Source: Edolisoma coerulescens
Lineage: Eukaryota > Chordata > Aves > Passeriformes > Campephagidae
NCBI GenBank assembly: GCA_013397115.1
Contig: VWZW01005505.1
Span: 558,001 to 622,000 of the forward strand
Direction of reading: 5' to 3'
DNA length: 64,000 nt
Shown: positions 48,346-62,570 of the stretch, piece after piece
Position numbering within the stretch: position 1 is the stretch's first letter
Layout of the letters: the number at the start of each line of letters is the position of its first letter
Program-made: the position numbers and the translations under genes
Notes under the pieces: model-generated
What the model was told of the DNA's origin: nothing
Databases searched by the model: none
What the model saw: only the letters and a program-made list of their open reading frames with translations

Positions 48346-51300
48346 TGTGCAGGGCTTTGTATATTGCTTGGTTTTGTGTTCATATCCATTACAGAGCTGC
48401 TGTTGAGAGAAAAATACTTTTTAAAAAATCATCTAGAAAATTTCTTTAAATTGTCCGAAGATTTGGAAAATAGCATATTAAAGTTTCTCTGGTGAAGATG
48501 AGTAGTGATACTCAAAAAGTCATAAATTCTGTTTGTAAAAGCAGTGATTATATGTACTTCACAACTTCTTCCTAATTTTGGTTGCTGAACCACTGACAGA
48601 ATAATTTCAGTCATCCAGACCTAGATGCATTCGAATCCCCTTCTCTTTTGAAGACCAGTGGAAGAATACTATCACGCCATTCATGTAACACTTTCTCAAA
48701 TTATTTTCCAACCATCATTAAAAGGCTGTAACATTAGATAGAGACAAAGAGAGCACCACTTCTGGCAATATTATCTGAATTCAATAGGATGTAATAATCC
48801 TGGACAAAGTCTCCTCAACCACAGGAATTTTTAATAGAATATTTGCATCATTTTGGCAATAAAACTTAAACCTAATATTACTACTCCTATGAAACACAAA
48901 TTCTAAATACACTGTTTCTGTAAAAAAATAAAACCTTTGAATAGATCAGAAACAAATAAATGTGTTGAGTAGTAGGCCAAGATGGAGACCAGTACGCATG
49001 GAGTCAGAATTCGTGCTCAGCCTTGGTGCATTTTGATGATAGACTTACAAGACCCCACAATGTGTTTGAACATCGAATGTGTTCACTGTCAAGTACCTTG
49101 AATCTGGAAAACTTCCCAGCTTATGCATCTGTCCCTTTAGCTTGTGCTACACACATGTACTCTGTTACCGTATGAGTAACATCTTCAAGAAGAATAAAAG
49201 TATATCAGCTTGCAACTTGTAATAAAACAAGAATTAGGAGTAATCCTTAACATAATATTAAATGTCTGTTTAAAATTCAGTGCATCCAGCCTTGGCAGGT
49301 GAAGAATCAACTTCACTTCACCTTCTGTTTTTGACAGCTTTTCCTCCCATTTCACTTTTAAACAGCAATTTGTAAATTGTTTGACCCTTTTCAGTCAGGC
49401 ATGCCTTTCAGTAATATGAACTGGCATGCGTATTCTGATCAGAAAATGTATTGCTGTGATAAAAAGCTAAATAAAATAAGTAATCAAACATTTTAGCTCG
49501 TTCTAAGTGAACGAAAGAAAATGAACAGGAAATGTTCCTTAAACCTTCTTGAAATCTAGCCCATTTTTTGTAGTCTAGGGATCACTCTCAGGACTATTAA
49601 ATGCTGCAAAATATTACAGAAATACTGAAACAGACGCAAAAGAAACCTGCTATTGTTCCTTACCTTGGTAACAGATTACTTTGAAAATCATACTTATAAA
49701 TTTACCATCAACAAAGTTATTTATTTTTACACTGGAAAATCAAAACCTCAAAGAGTGACCTTTTCCTAAGAACAAAATTATTTGTGTTCACATGAAAAAA
49801 TACTATTACATTAGTTTATTTTGTATTTTTAATTCAGATTCAGAAATCAGTCACACTACTGTTTCAGGTCTCTACGTCTGGATGGCTGTAGCTTTGTTTT
49901 ATGCTTGCAAAAGTCAATAATTATTTTAAATTATCATAGGCAGGCTTCAAAATGTTCCTTCAGAAACGTGAGAATCATCTATGTGTTCAGCTTTGCAGAC
50001 TTTGACTAGTATTGTCTCTAGTTATTTATGTATTTGGTATAAAAACCCTTTCAGACTCATTGGAAATCGCATATAAGTAACACTTTTTCTATCCACTTAT
50101 TATTGACATCTATTCTGGGAGATGGTAGCTCTGGATAAGAAGAGTATCTAGATGCTACAAAGAGGAGCTAAATGAATAGAAACACACAGCCCTGACTGAA
50201 GGGCAAGGGCAGAAAAGGGACCTTTTGTCTGTGTTTTGCAAAGTGTTGAAAACACAGCATTTATTACTAATGCAGCAGCCACTAATGTTTCTTAAGTCAT
50301 GATTCAACAGTTCCTGGATGTGACCCTGGAAATTACTCTGTGAAAGCAGATGCCTGTACTCATATAAAGTTTCTTGCAGTACTGGGAGTCTGCACCTGAA
50401 CAGACAATTGCAACTCAACACATTTAAACAAAGGCATATTATTATTTAGACATAAAAACTCAGTAACAACTTTTCCTGTAAATTATCATGTCCTCTCCTG
50501 TGAACAAAGACAAGCGGAATATGTGGAACTTTGCAATTTGATCATCTGAACTCTTAGAAACCAGAGGACACAAAGTATATGTTTCGTTATCAAAAAGAAA
50601 TATGTTTTGCAGAAATCAAGGAGGTGTTGGAAATGCGTTATTTCCATTAAATCACTTCTCTGATAAAAAGTTGGATTTTTGGTTTCAAGGTCACAATGAA
50701 AGCCCTTAGTCTCTGTGAATTTCCAGTGTGCAAATCAGCTTATTCAAAGCCATTCAATTCACTTTAAATTAACATGCGATGGCATTACGATTTCTTCATC
50801 TATCAGATGCCTCTAATATTTGGCCTATAAGGCAAAAAAGAAAGTATTCTATTTTTTGTCATTTCTAACCCTAAACCTCAGGCTGCAGCTATCTTCCAGC
50901 TAGGCAGTTAGTATCAGCCTAATCTTCTTCAGATCTTTTTTTCCTGCCTATCAGTACATGAGACTTTTTCCGTAAGAGGTAGGCTACTGTACTTTTCCAT
51001 TGCTCCTACACCCTTTGGGCCTATTGTCAGTAAGGGAGTGAAGATGGAAACTGGAGATTTTCTCCATACCTTTTACATTTTTCAGTGTAGGTAAGCAAAA
51101 CTGAAACATCTAAAACAAATGCTGGAGAGGTGGAATAGCACCACAAAGCAACACTTCATGATTGTACTGAAGTACTGTATTTCCATGAGAGGCATCTTGC
51201 ATCAATGAAAATTAATAAAGGCAATTGCTAAGTAATATGTAATTTTACAGCTGGCACTACTATAAAGGTAGGTAATTTCTCTGTTTTCTTACAAATCTAT

Positions 51301-54224
51301 TACTTCTTCTTAGCAAAAGCTCTTAAGACACTGATTAGAAATTGTAACCTTGTACATTTTATGAAACATGAATTACGTCCCTACTGTGTTTCTAAAGAAT
51401 GAATAGACTATAAGATAAGTCTAAACCAATGAAATTAGAATTTAAGGATGGATAAATATTAGAGAATCCACTTAAAAGGTTGTATTTTCATGACAATTAT
51501 ACTAAAATAGCGGTAACTTTTGAAGTGTATTTCACAGTATTTTTCTGAGAATCTCTGCTAGATCTGAACATTGAGAAATAACACAAGATTAATTAAAGTA
51601 GTGTATTGCTTTTATCAGCACCTATGAAACTTGACAGTTACCATCTCTCTAAAGTAAATACAAAGCAGCAGAAATGTGAGTCATTTACTGTAGCTATATT
51701 GCTCCTGCTAATTTATGATGTAAATGATTTAACAATTACTATGAACACTAGAGCCTTAGGGAGCAGTTGTCCAACACATTTCCCTCTGACAAGAGTCATC
51801 TATCTTGCTCTTGATGTGTAAGGAGCTTTAAGCAGATGCATCATGACCCAGCACTGTTCCTGTGGCTGACCTGTGGAAAATCCTATGTGTATCAATGGAA
51901 AATAAACCCCTTAAATTGCAGAGATAACCCTGACATAGTTACGAAGCTTCAATTTAACAGTAGAAGAGTGCAAGGGGAAAAAAATAGCTTTCAGCATCTG
52001 TGGATCTCTGTCTTTTCTTCTGCTCTTGAACATTTTTCACTCCTTAAAATGTTTTGAGATACCACTAATAGAGATGATGAGATACAAGACACTGGTTATT
52101 TTATATGCCTATAACACTGAAGGCATTTCTGTAATGCTTTGAAAAATAAGATTCTTCTGCATTCCTCTTACCTTCTGTTTTCCCCACAATGTTCAAATTG
52201 TCCCCCCACAGCGACAAGGCCAAATATGGTTATCAATTAATAATAAATGCTTCCTTTTAAATGTTTTCATCAGTTAGGCAAAATTGATGGATATGTGAAA
52301 AATAAGAAACCTAGTTATACTAAGTAAAATACTGGAACAACCATAACTGCATTGTTCTATAACAACAAGTGATAGTATACTAATAAAATTCAGTAGGTAA
52401 GCATCCAAATTAAAACATGACTGTAATATTAATGGAAGTTGTATGTCTTCTACCACAGATGAGCAGCTTCTCTGCACATTAACCTAAGACTGAAAGAAGA
52501 CCGTTTCATGGTTTCCTATGAAAGAAAATTGCCATCTGTATTTCTTCAGATTTAAGACTACAAAAAGTATAATATAAAGTATCAAACTGATTACAGATTA
52601 TTTCCTTCTATGGGGAAATACACTGCATTTTAAAGTTTTACAGAACATTTCCTATACACTGCATTTTAAAGCTTCACAGAAAACCTGTGTAAAAAATTAT
52701 GATGTTAATGTAGAAAAAAAAAGTTATGACCTGTTGAGTTACTTCCAAGAAGAATCAGTTCTGGAGACGTCATCAAAAGCTGTATTTCACGAAGTTATGC
52801 TGCTAATTTCTCTCAGTTTGTTCAGTTTTAAATTGAATTCAGACACCTAGGGCGTAAGTGCATCACAAGGAGGCTGTCAAAATTTTAGATTAATAAATAA
52901 GGTAATTTTTACCTTGGAAATACATATTCTAGATATTTGGAACAAGTGGATATTGTATATGACAGTCTCTAAATCTCCTGAAGTATAAGAACTTCAGTTC
53001 AGTTCAGTCTGTAATATGTGCTAATATCACAATGCCAATATAGATCACTCAAGCTGGCAAATCTAGTTCTTTAAGTTGCAGGCAACAAAAAAATATTTTT
53101 CTAATTCTGAGAAGACAAATTTTTTCAACAAGTTTTCAGAGTCCACAGAACTTCCTCAATGTCCTCTACTACATGCAAGACCTGTAGGAAAGACCAAAAG
53201 CTACAAACATGCTATGACACAAAAATAGAGCAGGAGAAATTCATGACATTGTCAATGTACAAAGTTACTGTAACAGATTTAAATCTGTGAAATAAAATTC
53301 CTTAATGACTCTAGGAAATATTGCATATTGTACATTTTAGAAAAGATAAACAAAAATCCAAACCTCCCTGTTTTTACAGAAGTTCTTTTCTACCTGCAAT
53401 CTAATCTGTTGATCTTACCTTTTACAAATGCTACATATTTCAGGAAAATTAAATTTCAAGAAATTGTGATGTGACTGTATCTTGCCAGCATGGGAATTAA
53501 ACTGTCATTTTTCTTGTCAATAGATATTTTAGTTTTTCTATTTACACTAATTTTCAATGCATTAGTGTCTTTTAACAGCGCATCAACTTAGCTTGACCCT
53601 GAAGGTATCAAGTGAAGGTCTAATTTTTGTCATTCTTCGGAGAAAAACTTGGTTTTTATCCAAAGCAAAATCCCCAGGTCTTAGAACCTTGCATCACATC
53701 CATTAGAGGTCATGATTTTGGACAGGGCATAGCTGATTTTAAGAAAGATAGATCTCTACAAGGTGAATTATTTTACATTACATATGAACAACAGGAAAAA
53801 AAGGACATTAATTCAATAAATATAAGTACTTTATCGTATGTGTGAAGACCAACTAGTGATTTGAGGTAGCTACTTCAAGGCACTACAAATAAAAAAATGA
53901 ATGCCATCATAAAAACTTCCAAATGACAAAAAAGATATAAAGATCCTATGTGCCACTGTTAAGCTTTCAGTATCTGCTTTGTAAAATTCAAAGGTCTAAA
54001 TGACGTTGGTATGATTTTTTAAAAAAATTTAAAGAGAAACACCTCAGAAGGCCAACAGACAACTGTAAAACCTCACTGGGAGCTTTAAGTGTTTGAGCAT
54101 ACAGCAGAACAAGATTTGCCATTCAGGATGCTCTCCTGCCCTGATTCCAGAGTGGAGCGGAGCTTAGCACCATGTAAGCATGATTAGGCTTCTATTCTAT
54201 ACCGTGCACATCATTACTGGAGAA
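48346..54224. other. AT-rich unique DNA
   Basis: No gene is supported. Stretches at about 49330-49530 and 50680-50830 look like candidate conserved noncoding elements. A 36-bp tandem duplication lies at 52619-52688. All frames are under 90 codons and unremarkable. Confidence 0.55.
52619..52688. repeat. 36-bp tandem duplication
   Basis: TACACTGCATTTTAAAG at 52619 recurs at 52655, and the matching sequence continues through a CACAGAA or TACAGAA segment. There are two copies with a few substitutions. Confidence 0.85.
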
Positions 54225-55037
54225 TGTGGTTTCAGGGCAAAGAAAAGGTGAGTACACCCCCAGAAGTGTGCCATTTTGCCTCTCTCTCTCTCCAGCAGGA
54301 AGGTTGTCAGGATCAGCCCTGAAGACCCTGTCTTCTGCCCATCCCCTACCCATTCCACTGAGATGCAGTTCCAAGACATGGTGATGGAAAGCAGCATTGG
54401 TGTGAGAACTGATCGAACTGTATGGATGGAACTGTATGGAACTGACTGAGGAGGTGAGCCCAAGTCCAGCTGAGTCCAGCCTGAGCTGAAAGGAGCTGAA
54501 AGGAGCTGAAAGGAGCTGAGTCCAGCCCGAGCTGAAAGGAGCTGAGCACCGAAGGGAGCTGAGTGGAGGTGCTGGTGCCAGAAGCAGCTGTGAGGAATGG
54601 AGTCCAGCATCCAAGGCGGCAGCATGGCAGGATGTGGATGATTGAGCTTTCAGGGGTTTGTCCATCATTGTTTTTTGTTGTCTTGAGCTCGGGGACAGGA
54701 GAGCCGGCTGTGGGAACAGCTGCCATCTTTGTCCCAGAAGCCACCTGGACACAATCTATGGGGAGCATCTGCCATCTTGTCTTTTTTCTTGCAGTCACCA
54801 AGAACTAAGCAGAGGTGGAGAACAACTTTTGTGTTTAAAGCACTTTTTTGTGTATATACTTTTGTTATTAACATGTCTGCTGTTACTGTGTGCTTCCTAT
54901 TCCACTGCTTTTTGATTGCAGTAAATTGTTATCTCAACCACTATTCTCTGCCTTTGTCCCTCTCTTACCAGAAGGGGTGGGAGGAAAGGAGAGTGGCTTA
55001 TTTGGAGTTTAATTTCTGATTGGTGTTAAAACCACTA
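54225..55037 (+). mobile_element. Solo LTR, endogenous retrovirus, with internal minisatellite
   Basis: The right half (54830-55037) has the TTATCTCAACC segment, a G-rich stretch and the GGTGTTAAAACCAC terminus common to avian LTRs. The left end, TGTGGTTTCAG at 54225, pairs with the right end (GTGGTTT against AAACCAC), giving a short terminal inverted repeat. No internal genes, primer-binding site or second LTR are seen. The right end is degenerate and no target duplication was found, so both limits are approximate. Confidence 0.72.
54464..54548. repeat. Decamer minisatellite (GAGCTGAAAG units) inside the LTR
   Basis: Three adjacent 10-base units of GAGCTGAAAG, then a further copy after an AGTCCAGCCC spacer that itself recurs. 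Because the unit length is not a multiple of three and the minus strand lacks stops, several overlapping minus frames (up to 186 codons) stay open across it; they are not genes. Confidence 0.92.
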
Positions 55038-58000
55038 CCTCTTCTCAAATTAGAATCATAAATAACCTCCTCTCACGAAAACAAGGATCACTTCTTTCAT
55101 TTAAAATATTCCTAGAAGAGAAGAAAATTATAGTATTAATATTCCCTTTCTCCTTCTCCTATTCTCCTTCTCCTTCTCCCTACCTAACTCAACTGACCAA
55201 CAACCAAAGCACATACCAAAATATGGTGAGACTATATTTTAGCCCAATCTAAAAATCATATTTTGTCTTTGAAGGAGAGTAAGCAAATTATTATTGGGGA
55301 ATCTTTTTTCTCTATATATAGAAAATGGCAACATGAAAGAGGAAGAAAAAGAAGAGTATGACTGTGGAATTCATTGATTTGAGCAATTCCCTGTTTCCTC
55401 CTCTGTGCTCTCAGGACTATTTATTCATTTTACGTTAAACAATCACTGGAGGATATACAAGGATTGAAACCCAAGACTACTCCTCCTTCATCTCCTGATT
55501 ACTGTCTTACAGAACTAACTCATGCTTCCTCTCTCTGACACACAATCATTTATTATTTTCTGCAGTGTGATGCAGCAGAAAGAGTTATATCAGTAAATCT
55601 ATCAAACTGCCAGTGTAAGAACTCAGAACCCGGTGGTCCTTCCGTCTGAAGAAAGGACTGTAATTAATTACTATTCTGCCAGGCTGAAGAGAGAAAGTAC
55701 CCATTTTAACTCCTAAGAACATTTTAGTGTTCTTTTCGTTTGATATGGCTGTGGCTTTCTGTGAATCCAATCATGTCAGCATGAGTTAGGCCTACAGTGG
55801 CTATCATAACTTACCACTATTTACTAAGCTCTGACAACTCTATATTCCCTACTTCCTACTTACTCCCCATACTCTATCCTGATCTATTTGTAACTCCAAG
55901 ATTTTAGCTGCTGGTAAATGGAAGTAGAGAGCCAGAGGAAATTGGAAGAAATTTTTTCTTGGCCTGAGACTAAAACAACTCTTGGATGCCCAGGGAACAC
56001 ATAAAGGCTATATCATACTAAAAAAGGGTACCAAAGGAAAAAAACATAACAAAATACATAAAAATAAGCTTTCTGTTAGAAGATAAAGTCATGAATTTAT
56101 TCAGAAAAAGAAATAATAGCATTGGAGTGACCTAGGACACTCATAACAAAGGGAAACTACACAGAACAGGCATTTTGGGAACATGATGGAACAACAAAGA
56201 CTACTAATAGTGCAATGTAATACCTAGTTATGAACTATACAGGAAGGACAGATTAGGCTGAAGAATAATAATATCCATGAGTGTCATTAATCCTAAAAAA
56301 ATACATTAATAATCTCACTTGCAACTCATACTTCTGCTTTACAGCACAAATCATATCTTTCTTTAGCCAACTCTTCACAACTTTATTGGTTTTTTACTGA
56401 TCCCATCTTTACTGATCGTTTCCGTTGAGGCAATACATCAAATGTTGTGTTGAAGCCCTTACAGATCACATCTATCACATTTTCCTTATTAAAAAACCAA
56501 ACCCATAAAGTGTCTCTTTAAATTAAAGCCAAACTACATTGTATCCATCCTCAGGTTGATGTTTATGCATACCTGAACTACTCTTTATTATTTTTTAAAT
56601 GCTCCCAAGTTAAGAAATTTCTCCTTTTTCTTGGTTTTTTTACATTTAGGGGTAAACAACACTCCCACTTATCTGCTACTTGTCTCTTTAAGGTTTCAGA
56701 CCAGCCAGTTTATGGAGCCAGTGACAAGTGAGCAAATCTATGATATATAGCAATTCTTTATGTAGTGAGCTGTGGTGTAGGTAAAACTTTATGGTGCTAG
56801 GCACAAACTGATGAACTCTGCTGGACTGTGCCACTTATGTGCAGAGTCCATTCACCTACATCTGATTTTATTCCCAAGATTGCTTTGGCCTGTCCTTTCT
56901 TATTTTTCCATGCCTAATTGATTGAGGAAACAAGAACACCACAATACTGCATTTGACCCTGCATTAACTTCACACTACACTTTATATAAAGAGACTTACT
57001 GCCATTCCTAAAATAATAAACTTTCATGAGAATGGTGTTATGTATGGGATGTATTGCCCAGAAACTTCCAAGCAGGTGGCCAGAAATATGCTCTTTCATT
57101 ATCTGGGGCATTCCAGCTCAGCACTAACTCAGATAATGAAAACTGTGACTAAAATATTTACTGTTTTCGCATCATATTGTATGTCACACAGTTCAACAGA
57201 TTAATTAAAAACCCTTGTAGTGGAGAGCTGCTATTTCTTTCCATACTGTTCTTATTCATTCAGCATTGCACATGAGGGATTTTTTCAATTTCCCAAATGA
57301 TACATAATAAACATTTGTTTGCTGTCACCTCTAACTTGGCATCATTAATACTATGTGAAAGTATTGGGAGCTATTTTTATTTTGAAAGTGATTTATCTAA
57401 ATATTCAAATAATCTTTCTATAGTGTCCCTTTATAGACAACTTCAAGATAGCTGGACCTATCAAATGTTTTGTATATCTGCAGAAGTCCCAATAAAGATG
57501 GACAAGAAGATCCTCCAAATACACCGATGAATGTGAAATACAATGAAAACAACCAGTAAATGTTGTTTATAACTGCTAAATCTTTGCATGTTTTTCATTC
57601 TGTAAGACATCTGAGGCTTTTCATTGACAGAGAGAGAATACTGGATTACATGCACTACAAGATGAGATTTCATGAATTCTTTCTGAAAAATGCCTTAAAA
57701 CCAGAATGATTTAGGGGATCAGTCTGTGCACAGCCCATAAAAACATGTAAGTCTGAAGTGCTCTTTTGATGCGGATAAAGCATTTTCTGACAGGTTGCAA
57801 CACATATTCTTCAGTCTACACGCACAAGGCAACCGTTAAGCCTAACAACTGGTCTCCAAAAACCAAAGAATAACCACCCTAAAAATCATCCTGGGAAGGA
57901 TGCCAGTTGTGTCAAGATTGATTGGAAAGAAAGGAGTTTCTGGAGATGCAGAACACTTGCTGTAGGAGAAAGGGTGTTACACAAACAAGGATAGGGCTTT

Positions 58001-61000
58001 CAGAGAAAAGAGTATGTTAAAAGCCCTTCATCTTAAAAAAGGTACCTTCTTTTGTCAAAGGTCAGGTCATGGAAGTGCAAGACAAATAATGACATAGGTG
58101 AGGTGTTTATAAAAGAAAGACCAGACATGCTTCAGAAATTCTTATAAGTCAACAGAAGTAACATGAAAAGGAGACATGAAAATTTAGCTGAAATTTGCAT
58201 AAATATAGGAGAAGACCTCAGAAAATGAATTTTTTTTTCTACGTCTTTTATGCTTCTTATCCCACTACTATTATTAAAGGAATTCTAGGTCTACCAATTG
58301 AAAAAACTTGGAATATAAACTATTCTGTAGTTCCCTAACATGCAGGACTGGCGAGCTGGAATATCAAAAGTTCATCCCTAGACTTAGATGAATACACATG
58401 CATTTAAAAGTTCTGTTGTGCTAAAAAGAGTCAACTTTGCCCAAAATATGACTGTTTACTCTAAGTTTTACTGTCAGCTTTGTTCAGATGGACAGATCAA
58501 AGTATTAGGTTTGCACGTCAGTGAGTGACATCTGTAGTCAGCAGTTTTCCTCACAGATATTCTCAAGCTAAAGAGGCTGTGTGTTTTTGGGAGAAGGCAA
58601 GTACCCCTTGCATATCACAGGTAGAAAGAGTTTGTCAGTCCAACTTAGTCCCTGTAACTCTGCTGGACATCTGTGATAGCTATATTGTCACAAAATGATT
58701 CATGATCCAGGAGAAGGAAGCTATTTCACATGAAAACGTTGAGATGTAACAGCAGAGATGATTCTAAGATTGACAAACTTCATAGACTTCAGCATTGTAA
58801 ACCAGGGGATACATAACAGCTTGCATAAAACTAATATTAACAGCGTGTCTATTACTAGTTTGTATCCTTCACGTTTTTCATAGCACATCTTTCTTTTCAT
58901 ATAGATTATACATTACATGAGCTGTAATTAGATAGATTTTTGGGATTTATTTAGAAAATAGTAAGATTTAAATAATAATGAATGAAGTCATAGTGAAAAG
59001 ACCTATTGGCTACATTAGTATCTCAGTATTTTCTTGTACTTCACCTACTCTGCAAAATACAGGTTTGTACTGTAAAAAAAGCAACAATAGAAAAAAGGTT
59101 AGAAACTCTGTCACACACTTTATTTCACACACTTGGAAAGAATAAGGAAGTGAAGATGTTAAATGTTTTTTTGATCCCTCTCTCACGTCTTACCTAAAGG
59201 ATCACTGAAATCTATAAGCTGTTTCTAATTAGTTTCTAATGACCTGAGAGTTGTGCAAGTTTAGCATCTTCTATATCTCATTTGATTTCCCTTTTGGACT
59301 AAAATGATCTCAAGAGGGCTAAAATGAAGATAAAACATACCTCCATGATCCCTCTGGTTATTGGACCAGAGACATAAATACAGGAAGGGCTAAGGGTAAA
59401 GACCATCATCATCAGTAGTTTTATAACCTGTATTAACAAAAAAATACAGGAATGATTGTATAACCATGGAGTCTATTGATTTACTCTTTATAAAATTCAG
59501 AGTAACATCCAGATGGTTCTTTAACCTCTTGAAAAGGATTGCAAAAAAGTTGCATCTTTCCTGGAAGATTCAGTAATTAATCCGCTACACTATAGAAAAA
59601 TATCTCAGCAGCAATCTGTCTCAGATGTGTCGAGGAAAAAAAAATAAAGGATCAGATTCACATTTTTTGTTCATTAATTACTATTTTGTATCCTGATAAA
59701 CTTAGCAGTTTAGGAAGTGATCGAAGTAATTATGAAATTGGCACTGACTTTAGAAAATGCATAAAACCCTCCAAGGTTTCAGAGTTAATTAGCTAAATAC
59801 TAAAGTAATCAAAGTGCTGAATTTTTAAATTTATTGGTGATAATACTTGTGAATACTATGATTACATACCTGTTTCCTATTTGCAAATAAATGAAGAGCT
59901 AACATGTAATGTTAGTCCTTAGTAATCCTTAGTGCAATATTTTTTATTTGCTTTTTAAAATTTGGACTCATTATAGCTATATAATTGGCTGTATATCATA
60001 CTAAGAACTAATTCAGTTGTAAAACATCTCCACATATTTTAACTAAGAACTGCCTCAAGCTGATGAAATAGACACGATACAAAATGTCAGGCTTGTAAAG
60101 CAAGACAGAAAGTCTTTGAAGAGATGTTGAATCTATAAATCTCACAAACACTCTAAAATATGCCTTAAAAAGTGACCAAACTTGTCATTTAAAAGGAAAA
60201 AAATACTGACTATATTACATGCCATGACTGAGATGGTAAAGGCACCATGATTAAAATGGAGTAATTCACTTTGAACTAACTCTAGTTGACTCCTCTAATG
60301 TGCCTGAGGATTGTCTGTGGCAAGCCCAGAGGAAATCTTTCGTGCTTCAGTAAGCAATAAGCCTTGCAAATCATTATTCTTTCAAAGAATAACATAGGGG
60401 ATACCAGTAATATTTGGGCTTTTTCTTGAGCCCCTAGGAGTCCAAGGTACAAATTTAATACACGAGCTTTTAAGGTTAGATTTCTATTATATAATTTACA
60501 CCATTTGCCCTTCTTAAGACACAACTAGGAGTGTCTCAATAGAGGAAAACAGTAGTAGTATTGTTCAATAATCCACCAAATATAAGAAATAAGAATAAAA
60601 TGTCTCTAAGCAATTCATACAGTGTGCAATCCAGTAAAAACAGTGTTATCAATAAAATCTTCAGCTAAACTGTGTTTTAAAGGCATTGCCCACACATTAT
60701 TACATTTTTTGTTTTGTTTTGTTTTCTGGCAATACCAAGCAATCTGTTACAACCAGCTGTTTTGTAATCCTTCAGTGGCAGAACTGTGGTGGGATTAAGA
60801 AGCCCTTGTAATTCTTGTACTTCTTGCTCTGCAGTGATAAACATGCAACTTCCATCACAAGCATACAGACGCCTGCATATCTTGCTATGCACACTGTAAA
60901 CAGCAACTCAATACTTCATTGCTCCTTCTAGGGAAATAGATGCTTTTTGAATTAATCTTGCATCATAATTTTCCAGGTTAGTCACTGTCATATCTCTCAT

Positions 61001-61192
61001 TTCTATACTTTTTAAAAATGGATTTTTCAGCTTCATGTGAAATGAACTCCAGCATTCATGTTATAAAGAGTGAATAGGTAAAACTTTAAAAACTCAGCAT
61101 AGCTTAAACTTTGAGTATACCAGATTGCCAAAGCCCAGAATTAATTAAGTCCCCTATGTGGAAGCATAAAAAATAAATGAAAACACATATTA
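55038..61192. other. AT-rich unique DNA
   Basis: No gene or further transposable element is recognised. A (TTCTCC)n tract lies at 55147-55180. Frames are short and without motifs. Confidence 0.55.
55147..55180. repeat. (TTCTCC)n microsatellite
   Basis: Imperfect hexamer repeat of TTCTCC, interrupted once by TATTCTCC. Confidence 0.9.
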
Positions 61193-61343
61193 TGCCCAGT
61201 GAAGTTGTGGATGCTTCATCCCTGGAAGTGTTCAAGACCAGGCTTGATGGGGCTTTGAGGAAGATGTCCCTGCCCACAAGAGGGGTGGGAACTAGATGAT
61301 CCTTCATATCCCTTTGAACCCAAGCTATTATATGAGACTATGA
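61193..61343 (+). mobile_element. CR1 LINE 3' end, plus strand
   Basis: The plus frame reads SEVVDASSLEVFKTRLDGAL, the last residues of CR1 ORF2, followed by GATGTCCCTGCCCACAAGAG and GGGAACTAGATGATCCTTC, the CR1 3' UTR. It ends in a degenerate ATATGAGACTATGA tail. 5'-truncated. Confidence 0.92.
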
Positions 61344-62413
61344 ATATAGTTGCAATAGTACCTTTGTTCTACAGAATCCAAATAGAAACATCATCTCATA
61401 TACACCTCATGGATGAAGTAGCATTAGATTTTCAGGAGGCTATCCACACACAATAGGGACCGAGTGAGACCTATATTTACAGATTTATCCTATTCAAACA
61501 TACTTCTAGAAGCAACTTACCAGTCAAAGATAGCGTTCCATTTAAAGCTGTTGCAACATTAATGTTGCAGCTTGTCTCCATTTTTCAGCTAAATAGAGTT
61601 TTTCTTTTTCACATCACATAAAGTCCTCAACCAGCTCAGGCCTTCTAATAAATTGCTAACTCTGTTACAGTATATCTTCTATTATGCCTCTTGTTACTTT
61701 AGTAAGACAGGAAATTAAAGCAATAAAACACTTTCAAAATGATAGGGCACACTCAGGCAGTCATTTTTCTTATGTTCCAGTATTATTCTTCAAAAGACCT
61801 TTTATGATACTAATATTAAATTCCTTGAAGTCTGAAGAATCTGTTGAAAGTGTTGAATTTCTAAGATATAAAGCTCAAATATTGCATCTACTCATGCATT
61901 TATTAAAACTGGGAATGTGGGATGGAAGTAAAAAAAAGCACAAAATGCAATGCAGCTAAATAATATATGACCTGATACATTTTAGATCCACATTAGAGAG
62001 TACAATGTGTGGAAATTTGATTTAATGCTAAGGAAAATCTATTTTGCTTTTGTCTCACCTTACGTGGCCAAATGCACACCAGATGTGGTCATTCATATAA
62101 AAGGTTGGTAACTGCACACTGAAGCACAGAAAACCAGACAAATACTATAATGGTCACTTATTCAGCATGCTCACATTAAGGAAATTGAATCAAGCTTATG
62201 AAACTATGCATTCTTTATTAACCCCATAGAAGAAGGTCACACTGACTGCTCTTCTAATGGAATGCACACTAAAAAGATTGAAAGACATCATGTGAAAGAA
62301 AAGCACAGAAAATGCTAAGTCTCCTGATGAAACATTTCCAAAATGAAATTATTAAAAATGTTGAAGGATTTACCTCATTGTTAAGAACTAAATACACGTA
62401 ATCACATATGTTT
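61344..62413. other. Unique AT-rich DNA
   Basis: No gene is supported. The 91-codon plus frame at 61684-61959 has no recognised motif and begins at no clear signal. Confidence 0.5.
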
Positions 62414-62520
62414 GGAGAAAAAAGAAAAAGGAAAAAGAGGAAAGGGAAGAGCAAAAAGGAAAAGAAAAAAGAAAGAAAGAAAATGAAAAAGACAGAAAGA
62501 AAGAATGAAGAAAAAATAAA
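62414..62520. repeat. Polypurine (A/G) tract
   Basis: About 105 bases of almost only A and G, in AAAG, GAAA and AAGG words, on the plus strand. It has only a handful of pyrimidine interruptions. It can in principle form triplex DNA and is probably a decayed A-rich or GAAA microsatellite. Confidence 0.92.
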
Positions 62521-62570
62521 ACTAAGCTAAGCTACCAAAGCTTATACTCAATGCTTGTTAAGTATTAAAG

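Noticed and set aside
54192..54752. Longest open frame in the window (186 codons, minus strand) and two overlapping frames
   Set aside because: They cross the LTR and its 10-base minisatellite, whose repeats lack stops in several frames; the Ser, Leu, Gln and Phe-rich product is a by-product of the repeat.
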